From Wandonia sp964447015 (GTDB lineage: Bacteria > Bacteroidota > Bacteroidia > Flavobacteriales_D > Crocinitomicaceae), in NCBI GenBank assembly GCA_964447015.1, contig CAYUQU010000004.1, forward strand, positions 41,724 to 105,723: a stretch of 64,000 bases of DNA, written 5' to 3'. Under the pieces are notes generated by a model. The model was not told where the DNA came from, made no database searches, and worked only from the letters and a program-made list of their open reading frames with translations. Numbering within the stretch: position 1 is the stretch's first letter; each line of letters begins with the position of its first letter. This document shows, one piece after another, positions 7,217 to 15,139 of the stretch. The position numbers were made by a program, and so were the translations under genes.

Positions 7217-7984
7217 TCACAGTCGAAACCCAACAAGACAAATATCATCCGTTTGTTCATTTTTATCTCTCCATGAAATATGGTGTTCTAGTAACTCTTT
7301 TTTCTGTTTATTAATAGAAAGTGAACTAACTGAAACGAGTAAGTCGTGAAGGTTCTTAGATTTCAGCTTCTTGTTTTGCTCTCCTCCAAATTGATCTTGC
7401 ATCCCGTCTGACCCTAAAAAAACCATGTCTCCCGATTCAAAAGGTATGAGGGTGGATGAAAACTTTCTTTTAGTTTCGATTTGCCAGCCTCCTATTGGAT
7501 ATTTACTGCCTTCGTAAAGTGTGTGTTCACCACTCTTTTTAACCACTAACGCTTTTCGGTTGGCAGAAGCAAAGTGCAATTTGTTTTGCGCACGATCAAT
7601 ACCCACAATCGAGACATCCACCCATGGATTCTCAAACACATCATTCTCCCCATGAAAGCTCTCAATAAACTTTTTATCGACCTCTTGCAATATTTTATCC
7701 ACTCGCTTTAGTCCTTTGTTCATGATTACATATTCAAAGAGGTTCAGTCCCAACACGGTGAGTAAGGCTGCAGAAATACCATGACCAGTACAGTCTCCAA
7801 CCACTACATAATCAATCCCGTTACTGCATCCAACCCAATAGAAATCACCACTAACAATGTCTTTAGGTTCATAAATCACAAATGCTTTGGGAATGACTTT
7901 TTTTAAATGGCGTTTTTTAGGCAACAATCCTTGTTGAACTATTCGCGCGCTTTCCATACTTCGTATAAAATCCAGTTGTGTCAA
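7217..7984 (-). CDS. Stand-alone SpoIIE/PP2C-type serine phosphatase
   Basis: The protein is the catalytic part of a SpoIIE-family PPM phosphatase, which removes phosphate from serine/threonine, often on anti-anti-sigma factors. The metal-binding motifs are present: KDIVSGDFYWVG, VVGDCTGHGISAALLT, LGSDGMQDQFGG and EQTDDICLVG. In Bacteroidota this domain is normally the C-terminus of a much larger TPR or HAMP sensor; here only the linker (SMESARIVQQGLLP) and the catalytic domain (255 residues) are present. The start is unusual: TTG at 7984 is the furthest upstream start before a stop at 8041, and the first ATG (7957) falls inside the conserved linker. It may be a natural stand-alone enzyme or a truncated remnant. 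Confidence 0.82.
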   Translation of the reverse strand: MTQLDFIRSMESARIVQQGLLPKKRHLKKVIPKAFVIYEPKDIVSGDFYWVGCSNGIDYVVVGDCTGHGISAALLTVLGLNLFEYVIMNKGLKRVDKILQEVDKKFIESFHGENDVFENPWVDVSIVGIDRAQNKLHFASANRKALVVKKSGEHTLYEGSKYPIGGWQIETKRKFSSTLIPFESGDMVFLGSDGMQDQFGGEQNKKLKSKNLHDLLVSVSSLSINKQKKELLEHHISWRDKNEQTDDICLVGFRL

Positions 7985-8288
7985 GATATTTTTTTCACAA
8001 AAATGACTGTATCTTGTAGCAGTTTCGTTAAGCCGAGATTAACGTTATATCAACTTCGATAGATTAATTATTATTAGTGACAGTTGAAGATAAAACATCT
8101 ATAAATTATGGGGAGCAGGAGAATTAATGCATTGTCCACAAATAATGATTGAAAGCTTTTTTGACGAAATCGTAATCATTTATCTGCCGATTATTTTACA
8201 CTTTCAAAAACAATTATTATTTTTACATGAATTTACTAACCTAATGGCTACCTTGAAATAGTATTAATGAATAAAAACCTAAACACCT
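7985..8288. other. AT-rich gap between the SpoIIE-type gene and the RAYT gene
   Basis: No reading frame or RNA gene is apparent in these 304 bases. Minus-strand sequence upstream of the phosphatase stays open only to a stop at 8041 and carries no further sensor domain. No terminal inverted repeats of an insertion sequence are visible next to the RAYT gene. Confidence 0.4.
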
Positions 8289-8960
8289 ATGTACTACAAC
8301 CCTATCATACATCAACGACGAAGTATCCGCTTGGCGGGATACGACTATACAAAAGAAGGACTATACTTCATTACACTTAGCTGTCAAGACAAAGTCCCTT
8401 TTTTCGGCGAGATTATTAATGGAAAAATGATTTTAAACGATGCGGGAAGAATAACCCAAGAAGAATGGGAAAAAACCATTCAAATTCGGGATAATATCGA
8501 CTTACATGAATTCGTCGTTATGCCAGATCATTTTCACGCCATCATCGAGATTAAATTTTCTAAAAAACCCACAGAGCAAGGATCCGCGAAAGCGGAATTC
8601 AAATCTCCATCACAAACCATAGGGGCAATTATTCGGGGATTTAAGGGAGCAAGCTCTAATAGAATAAAGAAATTTTATTTTTCGGGTAGTACGGGCGAAT
8701 TGCAATTCGCCCCAACGTCCCCGAAATTCGATAAAACGCTTCCGAAATCCGCCTCGACTCTCTCGAAATTCGATAAAAAGAACGATAAAACGAGCCATAA
8801 AATGGGCGAATTGCAATTCGCCCCGACGACGAAAATATGGCAACGCAATTATTTCGAACGCATAATTCGCGACGAACAGGCATATTTAAACATTTCAAAT
8901 TACATTAAAAACAATCCTGCAAATTGGCGCAAATGCTCGCTAAAAAGAGATAATATTTAA
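8289..8960 (+). CDS. REP-associated tyrosine transposase (RAYT, Y1_Tnp)
   Basis: RAYTs are single-domain HUH endonucleases related to IS200/IS605 transposases and are linked to the spread of REP palindromes. The 223-residue protein has the N-terminal signature (HQRRSIRLAGYDYTKEGLYFITL), the HUH pair H81/H83 in VMPDHFHAIIEI, and the C-terminal NYFERIIRDEQAY followed by catalytic Tyr205 in SNYIKNNPANW. Between the core helix (GAIIRGFKGASSNRI) and WQRNYFE there is an extra low-complexity insertion of about 50 residues. It contains two GELQFAP units encoded by a perfect 20-bp palindrome and two KFDK units encoded by a 15-bp direct repeat (8722-8736 and 8764-8778). All catalytic motifs are intact, so it could be active. 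Confidence 0.93.
   Translation: MYYNPIIHQRRSIRLAGYDYTKEGLYFITLSCQDKVPFFGEIINGKMILNDAGRITQEEWEKTIQIRDNIDLHEFVVMPDHFHAIIEIKFSKKPTEQGSAKAEFKSPSQTIGAIIRGFKGASSNRIKKFYFSGSTGELQFAPTSPKFDKTLPKSASTLSKFDKKNDKTSHKMGELQFAPTTKIWQRNYFERIIRDEQAYLNISNYIKNNPANWRKCSLKRDNI
8693..8712. repeat. Perfect 20-bp palindrome inside the RAYT gene, copy 1
   Basis: GGGCGAATTGCAATTCGCCC is its own reverse complement. It is read in frame as GELQFAP within the transposase. Confidence 0.9.
8804..8823. repeat. Perfect 20-bp palindrome inside the RAYT gene, copy 2
   Basis: This is identical to the copy at 8693-8712 and lies 111 bp (37 codons) further on, so it is in the same frame and again encodes GELQFAP. I did not notice further copies elsewhere in the window. 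Confidence 0.9.
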
Positions 8961-9090
8961 TCCCATTAAATTTAAAATGGAAACCCTATTCATCTAATTC
9001 AATCAAGATTAATCTAAAGAGAAACTCCCCCACCATCAAAACTTACAATAATCCACCTATAACAATTTCTTTCTCATTACGTTTGTATCT

Positions 9091-9098
9091 TAGCTTTG
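9091..9098 (+). promoter_or_regulatory. -7 box at the start of the giant outer-membrane protein gene
   Basis: TAGCTTTG matches TAnnTTTG and ends only six bases before the ATG at 9105; an overlapping weaker match, TATCTTAG, is at 9086-9093. Transcription from either box would give a leaderless or nearly leaderless mRNA. Confidence 0.4.
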
Positions 9099-9104
9099 TT
9101 GAGA

Positions 9105-12100
9105 ATGTCAAGGATATATCATTTGTTGGTGTTGTGTGTGCTGTTTTGTTCTCCGGCCCTTATGGCTCAGGAATCGAAACTGCATGCCAAACGAATTGCC
9201 GTATCTGAAGACTTCGTGGTGCTCGACACAATGACAGTGTATTGGCCGTCTTTACTGATCTTAGACCTTGATGGCAATCCCGTTGAAGTGGAAATCGACA
9301 CCCTCAATAACGCCGTTCGTTTTGGTGGAATAGCAGCAGACTCTGTGGACATTTCGTTTCGAACCTTTGGTTTCAACCTGCATTCCATGCGCTCGCACAA
9401 AGACACCACAATCATTTACGACTCGCGCAACGAACTCGAAAATCCCTTTATGTATTCTACCGAACTGGAAACAGAGGACTTTTTTGGTGGTTCGGGGCTT
9501 AAAAAATCGGGGAGTATTTCTCGTGGGATTAATTTCGGAAACAGTCAGGATTTATCCGTGAATTCTACTCTAAACATGCAACTTTCGGGAGATATTTCGC
9601 CCAATCTCAAGTTGATGGCTTCTCTTTCGGATGAAAATATTCCCATTCAAGCAGATGGAAACACCAACAAGCTGCAGGAGTTTGACCAACTTTTTATTCA
9701 GCTCTACAATGATGATTTTAAGTTAATTGCAGGAGATTTCTGGCTGAAAAAACCCACGGGCTACTTCATGACTTACAACAAACGTGCGCAAGGACTTACA
9801 GGAGAATATCGCAGTTTTCTGGATGAAGAAAAAACTAAATCTTGGAAAATGTATGCTGGTGGAGCATTCTCAAAAGGTAAATTTAACCGTCAACAAATTG
9901 CAGGAGTTGAGGGAAATCAAGGTCCTTATCGTTTGAGGGGAGCAGAAAATGAGTCGTTTATTATTGTTTTAGCTGGAACGGAGCGCGTTTTTATCAACGG
10001 AATTGAATTGGAGCGCGGTCAGGAATATGACTACGTAATGAACTATAACACCTCCGAAATCACCTTTACACCTCGCAGACCGATAGATAAAGATGCTCGA
10101 ATCATTGTAGAATTCCAGTATTCAGACCAAAATTATGCGCGTTCGCTGTTTAATGGTGGTTTAGAATACAATGGACCAAAAGTCAAGGCATGGATTAACG
10201 CTTATTCGGAGCAGGATGCGAAAAACCAAAGTATTCAGCAAGACCTTTCGCCAGAGCAGAAGTTTTTCCTTTCCAATATCGGAGACAGTTTAGATCAAGC
10301 ATTAATTTTTGGTGTAGACAGCGTTGGATATCGCGACAATCAGGTGATGTATGCTTTGGTTGACACGATGGGTTATGACTCAGTGCTTGTATTCTCAGTG
10401 AATCAAGATTCGGCTTTGTATTCAGCCACATTTAGCATGGTTGGAGAGAATAACGGGAATTACGTGTTTGACAAATTCACCGCAGTTGGAAGAGTTTATA
10501 AATGGGTGGCGCCCGTAGCAGGTGTCCGACAGGGTAATTACGAACCAGTGCGCATTGTAATCACGCCAAAGAAAAGGCAGATGGTTACGGCAGGAGCTGA
10601 AGTAAATCTGGGGAAACAGTTTCAATTGTTTTCAGAAGTCTCCTATACAAACAACGACATAAATACTTTCTCCGATCTCGATAGTGGAGATGATGAGTCC
10701 ATTGGCGCAAAAATGAACCTCAAGTCATTGACACCAATGAGTAAAGACAGTCTTCCCAAATGGCAGTTTCGTTCGAATACAGGAGTGGAGTTTGTGGGTG
10801 AGAATTTTGTGCCAATAGAACGTTTTCGTTCGGCAGAATTTGAGCGCGATTGGAACGTGCTCAATGAACAACTCGAAGGTTATCAGTTTATCGGAAATAC
10901 AGATTTGAGGTTCGAACGCAACAACAGAGGGTTTATCGGTATTGCTGGTGAAACGTTTGCTTGGGGAGATAATTTCTCAGGTTACAAAGGTGGTTTAAAC
11001 GGACTTTGGGAAAACAAAGGCTTTTCTGCCCAATGGACGAGTAGTGTGGTAGGAACTTCGGGAGTAAAACAGTCTTTGTTTGCACGCCACATGGTGGATG
11101 TGTCTCAGCAATTTTGGAAAATCAAAGTTGGTTTTAAGGATGAACACGAGTACAATGAAATTGACCCGAAAATTGACGGATATGAGTTAGACAAAAGGAG
11201 TTACCACTTCCTTGATTGGCAGTTTTATATTATGCAAAGTGATTCTGCCAAAAACAATTATAAAGTCTACTATCGCCAACGCGATGATCAAATCAGTGAC
11301 TCGTTTAAGTTGAGCAATGCAGCACGTGCACACAATGTCGGAGGGTCATTTGACTGGATTAGCAATCCGAACAGTCAGTTGAGAACACTCGTAAATTATC
11401 GTATGCTGACCATCACAGACACCAATTTGATTAACCTTCAACCCGAAAACACGTTGCTGGGTAGAGTTGAATATAGCCTTAACTTGTGGAAAGGAACCCT
11501 GCGGACTTCAACCTTTTATGAAGTGGGGAGCGGACTTGAATTGAAAAGAGAATTTATTTACATCGAAGTTGCAACCGGACAAGGAGTATACACATGGGTG
11601 GATTACAATGGTGATGGCGTCAAAGACTTGAACGAATTTGAAGTTGCGGCATACCAAGATCAAGCGAATTTTGTGCGAATTTTTACACCATCGGATGAAT
11701 ATGTTCGCACGTTTACCAACGAATTCAGCCAAAGTGTTTTCTTCCAACCCGAGCGAATTTGGGCTCGAAAAAAGGGATTTTTGAAACTCATGTCGCGATT
11801 TTCAGACCAAATGCAGTTTCGCGTAGCACGAAAAACGGATAATGAAGACGGCGCAAATGCGTTTAATCCCTTTGTGACTAATGAGCGAGATACCAGTTTG
11901 ATTTCTGCTTCATCAACCTTGAGAAATACTTTTTTCTTTAATCGTACTAATCAGATTTTTGGGGCAGATTACACCTATTCGGCACTTAACAACAAGATTT
12001 TGCTATCCAATGGTTTTGATCAGCGGACGACAACGTTTAATCAACTTAACATACGTTGGAATATCAAACGCAAATTTACACTGAAAGCGTCAGGAGAAGT

Positions 12101-12554
12101 AGGTGAAAAGCGTTCAGAAGCAGATTATACCTCGGGAAGAGATTTTGCAATTGATTACGAAAAAATCAAACCTGAATTGATTTATCAACCAAATACGGCC
12201 TTTCGAATTTCACTTCTCTATCGTTACGAAGACAAACGTAACAAATTAGGCGACTTGGGAGAACGCGCCACGATAAACGATATTGGAATTGAACTACGCT
12301 ACAATCAGGTTGAAAAAGGAAGTTTAACAGGAACGTTTAACGTCGTGAACATAAAATTTAATGCTGATTTTAACAGTGCACTTGGCTTTGAAATGCTCGA
12401 AGCACTCCGACCAGGAACCAACTACACGTGGACACTTAACTATCAACGAAATTTGGGAAAAAATCTCCAGCTCTCACTTCGCTACAATGGGCGTAAATCG
12501 GAAGGTAATAGTGCGATTCATACGGGTGGTGTGGAAATGCGTGCGTTTTTCTAG
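9105..12554 (+). CDS. Giant outer-membrane beta-barrel protein, SprA-like features
   Basis: This 1149-residue secreted protein starts with a signal peptide (MSRIYHLLVLCVLFCSPALMAQ). After an N-terminal domain of about 130 residues comes a stretch (GSISRGINFGNSQDLSVNSTLN, then LQLSGDISPNLKLMASLSDE) that recalls conserved parts of SprA-type proteins, the T9SS translocon barrel. The rest is rich in alternating aromatic/polar beta strands, with a calcium-type loop DYNGDGVKDLNEFE, and it ends in ...GGVEMRAFF, a terminal Phe as expected for BAM-inserted barrels. It is far shorter than SprA itself (about 2400). The frame is open to a TTG at 9096, but ATG at 9105 gives the normal signal peptide. It is convergent with aroA (14 bases apart). 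It is an outer-membrane protein of unknown function; the SprA relation is tentative. Confidence 0.8.
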   Translation: MSRIYHLLVLCVLFCSPALMAQESKLHAKRIAVSEDFVVLDTMTVYWPSLLILDLDGNPVEVEIDTLNNAVRFGGIAADSVDISFRTFGFNLHSMRSHKDTTIIYDSRNELENPFMYSTELETEDFFGGSGLKKSGSISRGINFGNSQDLSVNSTLNMQLSGDISPNLKLMASLSDENIPIQADGNTNKLQEFDQLFIQLYNDDFKLIAGDFWLKKPTGYFMTYNKRAQGLTGEYRSFLDEEKTKSWKMYAGGAFSKGKFNRQQIAGVEGNQGPYRLRGAENESFIIVLAGTERVFINGIELERGQEYDYVMNYNTSEITFTPRRPIDKDARIIVEFQYSDQNYARSLFNGGLEYNGPKVKAWINAYSEQDAKNQSIQQDLSPEQKFFLSNIGDSLDQALIFGVDSVGYRDNQVMYALVDTMGYDSVLVFSVNQDSALYSATFSMVGENNGNYVFDKFTAVGRVYKWVAPVAGVRQGNYEPVRIVITPKKRQMVTAGAEVNLGKQFQLFSEVSYTNNDINTFSDLDSGDDESIGAKMNLKSLTPMSKDSLPKWQFRSNTGVEFVGENFVPIERFRSAEFERDWNVLNEQLEGYQFIGNTDLRFERNNRGFIGIAGETFAWGDNFSGYKGGLNGLWENKGFSAQWTSSVVGTSGVKQSLFARHMVDVSQQFWKIKVGFKDEHEYNEIDPKIDGYELDKRSYHFLDWQFYIMQSDSAKNNYKVYYRQRDDQISDSFKLSNAARAHNVGGSFDWISNPNSQLRTLVNYRMLTITDTNLINLQPENTLLGRVEYSLNLWKGTLRTSTFYEVGSGLELKREFIYIEVATGQGVYTWVDYNGDGVKDLNEFEVAAYQDQANFVRIFTPSDEYVRTFTNEFSQSVFFQPERIWARKKGFLKLMSRFSDQMQFRVARKTDNEDGANAFNPFVTNERDTSLISASSTLRNTFFFNRTNQIFGADYTYSALNNKILLSNGFDQRTTTFNQLNIRWNIKRKFTLKASGEVGEKRSEADYTSGRDFAIDYEKIKPELIYQPNTAFRISLLYRYEDKRNKLGDLGERATINDIGIELRYNQVEKGSLTGTFNVVNIKFNADFNSALGFEMLEALRPGTNYTWTLNYQRNLGKNLQLSLRYNGRKSEGNSAIHTGGVEMRAFF

Positions 12555-12568
12555 ATCAAGTTGAAAGA

Positions 12569-13855
12569 TTACTCAACCTTCACTCCCAACTCTTTCAAAC
12601 TGTCCCAAAACTCCACAAAAGATTTATTTACTGCCTCAGCACCATCAATTGTGACAGGTTGATTTGCATTTAAAGCTAAAATAGCTCCTGCCATTGCAAT
12701 GCGGTGATCGTTGTGTGAGTGAATTGTCGCCTCTGTAGTTTCAAAATATTCTTCTTGAACAGGAGAGATAATCATAAGATCATTCTCATGGTCAAGTTGA
12801 ATTTCAATTCCGAATTTTTTAAATTCTTGTTGAATGGCAAGTGCGCGATTGCTTTCTTTGTGAGTGAGCCTAGAAATTCCTTTTATGGTACTTTTATCAT
12901 TTCCAAATGAACCAAGAACAGCAAGTGGAGGAAATAAATCAGGGCAGTCGGTTGCGTCAAAATGAAAGGCGTTCAGTTGATTTTTTGAAACAGTCAACGA
13001 GTCATTTTTCCATTCTATCGTTGCGCCAAACTTTTCGAGCGCAGTTAAAATTGCACGGTCTGCTTGTTTTGAATCGCGTTGTAAATTGGAAACAGAAACC
13101 TGACCATAGATAGCTCCGGTAACTAAAAGAAAGGATGCGCTACTCCAATCTCCTTCAACTTGAATCTTCGAAGGAGTGAGCTTATAAGGGCCATTGAACT
13201 GAATTTGGTTGTCTATAAATTCCAAATGTACTCCGAACGATTTCAGTACCTCTAAACTCAATTCAAAATAAGGCTTACTGGCTAAGTTTTCAATTTGCAG
13301 GACTTCATTTCTCAACAAGGGTGAAGCCACGTAGCCATATAGAATTCCTGTAATAAACTGCGAACTTAAGCTCCCGTCGACAACGCTATCTTTTGGTACA
13401 AGAGGGCCTTGAATCTGAAAGGGTAGTTTTCCATCTGTAGAATTGAAATCCACATTCAGATGAGGTAATATGGAATTAAAAAAATGCATTGGGCGAGTTA
13501 GGATGCTTCCTTTCCCTGTTAAGCTGAGTGCGTTTTTAGAATTAGCCAAAATCGGAGTAAGCATTCGTGTCGCTAAACCTGATTCGCCTATGGAATAATT
13601 TTTTCCTGGAATTTCAGCGGGATTGAGTCCGTTAATGAATGTATCGTCTTCAATGGATTCAACGCTATTCGTGACCTGTCGTACAATTTCCAATACTGCT
13701 TGCTCATCCAACGATTTACCGATGTTTTTGATCTGACTTTTTCCTTGAGCAATCATCGCTAAAGCCAGTGCGCGCTGTGCATGACTTTTGGAAGATGGAA
13801 TGCGAATCTTTCCGCACAAAGGTTGATTTATGGGATGGACGACGACTTTCATCAC
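12569..13855 (-). CDS. aroA: 3-phosphoshikimate 1-carboxyvinyltransferase (EPSP synthase)
   Basis: AroA transfers the enolpyruvyl group of PEP to shikimate-3-phosphate, the sixth step of the shikimate pathway. The 428-residue protein has the typical features: PSSKSHAQRALALA near the N-terminus for substrate phosphate binding, GESGLATRMLTPILA in the place of the usual GNAGTAMRPL, DGSLSSQFITGIL, EGDWSSASFLLV and HNDHRIAMAGAILALNAN near the C-terminus. Its start overlaps the dxr stop by four bases (ATGA), so the two genes are translationally coupled in a dxr-aroA operon. The pairing joins two otherwise separate biosynthetic pathways. Confidence 0.96.
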   Translation of the reverse strand: MMKVVVHPINQPLCGKIRIPSSKSHAQRALALAMIAQGKSQIKNIGKSLDEQAVLEIVRQVTNSVESIEDDTFINGLNPAEIPGKNYSIGESGLATRMLTPILANSKNALSLTGKGSILTRPMHFFNSILPHLNVDFNSTDGKLPFQIQGPLVPKDSVVDGSLSSQFITGILYGYVASPLLRNEVLQIENLASKPYFELSLEVLKSFGVHLEFIDNQIQFNGPYKLTPSKIQVEGDWSSASFLLVTGAIYGQVSVSNLQRDSKQADRAILTALEKFGATIEWKNDSLTVSKNQLNAFHFDATDCPDLFPPLAVLGSFGNDKSTIKGISRLTHKESNRALAIQQEFKKFGIEIQLDHENDLMIISPVQEEYFETTEATIHSHNDHRIAMAGAILALNANQPVTIDGAEAVNKSFVEFWDSLKELGVKVE

Positions 13856-15033
13856 GAATTTTTTCCCTCTAAATTTGAGGTAAGTGTTTTAACCATTTCT
13901 CGAGCTTCAAGATCGGTTTTCAAATAATCTTCAAGAGTTGGATTGAGCGTGTTTTCCACTTGATTCATCACCTCTTCGTTGATGCGGGCAATATCGAGGA
14001 AAGCGATCTTATTTTCGAGAAATAATTTTACCGTTTCTTCATTTGCCGCATTGAGTGCACAAGCTGCAGTTCCCTTGCGTTCTAGAGCGATATATGCCAA
14101 TTTCAGATTGCGGAAAGTGTCAGTGTCTGGTTGTTGGAAAGACCAATTTGGGAAATCCATAAAATTGAAACGCTCACCTTCGGTCTTCAATCGATTTGGA
14201 TAAGTAAGCGCATATTGAATCGGCAATTTCATGTCTCGCAAACCGATTTGTGCTTTCATGGAACCGTCTTGAAACTGAACCAACGAATGCACCACAGATT
14301 GTGGATGCACAATGACATCAATTTTTTCCGCAGGTAAATTAAAAATCCAACGCGCTTCAATGACTTCAAACCCTTTGTTCATCATTGTTGCTGAGTCGAT
14401 GGTGATTTTATCGCCCATGTTCCAGTTCGGATGATCCAAGGCATCTTTTTTTGTCACATGTTGAAGTTCTTCTAAGCTTTTTCCTAAAAAAGGCCCACCT
14501 GAAGCAGTCAGATAAATTTTTTCAATTGGATTGTGAAATTCACCCGATAAACACTGAAAAATAGCAGAATGCTCTGAATCTACAGGGTAAATATTGACTC
14601 CTTTTTCACGTGCTAATTTGGTTACCAAATCTCCTGCTACAACAAGCGTTTCTTTATTGGCAAGCGCAATATTTTTTCCAGATTCAATTGCTCGAATGGT
14701 AGGGTATAACCCTGAAAATCCCACAACAGCTGTAAGCACCGTGTTGATTTCCGTCATTTCAACCACTTGCTCTAAGGATTTTTTCCCTGTAAAAACCTTG
14801 ATGTCATCATCCCAAAGTGCGTCGCGTACCTGCTGAAACTTTGATTCATCACAAATAACGACAGTGTTTGGAAGGAATTTTTTTGCTTGAGCAATGAGTA
14901 ATTCAGCGTTTGAATTGGCAGTTATTACAACCAGTTCAAATTCATCAGGATAGCTTGATATGACCTCAAGAGCTTGTGTGCCAACTGATCCCGTTGAACC
15001 GAGAATTGCTATTCCTTTTTTTTCAGTACTCAT
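13852..15033 (-). CDS. dxr: 1-deoxy-D-xylulose 5-phosphate reductoisomerase
   Basis: Dxr (IspC) makes 2-C-methyl-D-erythritol 4-phosphate from DXP with NADPH, the first committed step of the MEP isoprenoid pathway. The NADPH-binding GSTGSVGTQALEV is at the N-terminus; LANKETLVVAGDLV, PVDSEHSAIFQCL and LTASGGPF are the metal and substrate loops, followed by NMGDKITIDSATMMNKG and the C-terminal helical domain. The length (393) is normal. Stop and start overlap with the downstream aroA by four bases. A 106-bp divergent gap separates it from the helicase gene. Confidence 0.97.
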   Translation of the reverse strand: MSTEKKGIAILGSTGSVGTQALEVISSYPDEFELVVITANSNAELLIAQAKKFLPNTVVICDESKFQQVRDALWDDDIKVFTGKKSLEQVVEMTEINTVLTAVVGFSGLYPTIRAIESGKNIALANKETLVVAGDLVTKLAREKGVNIYPVDSEHSAIFQCLSGEFHNPIEKIYLTASGGPFLGKSLEELQHVTKKDALDHPNWNMGDKITIDSATMMNKGFEVIEARWIFNLPAEKIDVIVHPQSVVHSLVQFQDGSMKAQIGLRDMKLPIQYALTYPNRLKTEGERFNFMDFPNWSFQQPDTDTFRNLKLAYIALERKGTAACALNAANEETVKLFLENKIAFLDIARINEEVMNQVENTLNPTLEDYLKTDLEAREMVKTLTSNLEGKNS

Positions 15034-15118
15034 GTGGTAAAAATAAGGAATTCATTTGACAGAGGTTAGTGCTTGGGAATTTCTTTCGTTTTTTACTTCT
15101 TTTTGAGTTAATTGCGTG

Positions 15119-15126
15119 TATTTTTG
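15119..15126 (+). promoter_or_regulatory. -7 box of the helicase-glycosyltransferase operon
   Basis: TATTTTTG is a perfect TAnnTTTG match 13 bases before the ATG at 15140, implying a very short leader. Confidence 0.45.
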
Positions 15127-15139
15127 TTTCAATTGAATT

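Noticed and set aside
8289..8960. Complete IS200/IS605 insertion sequence
   Set aside because: No TnpB, no flanking left/right end hairpins and the RAYT-type signature instead; treated as a domesticated RAYT gene.
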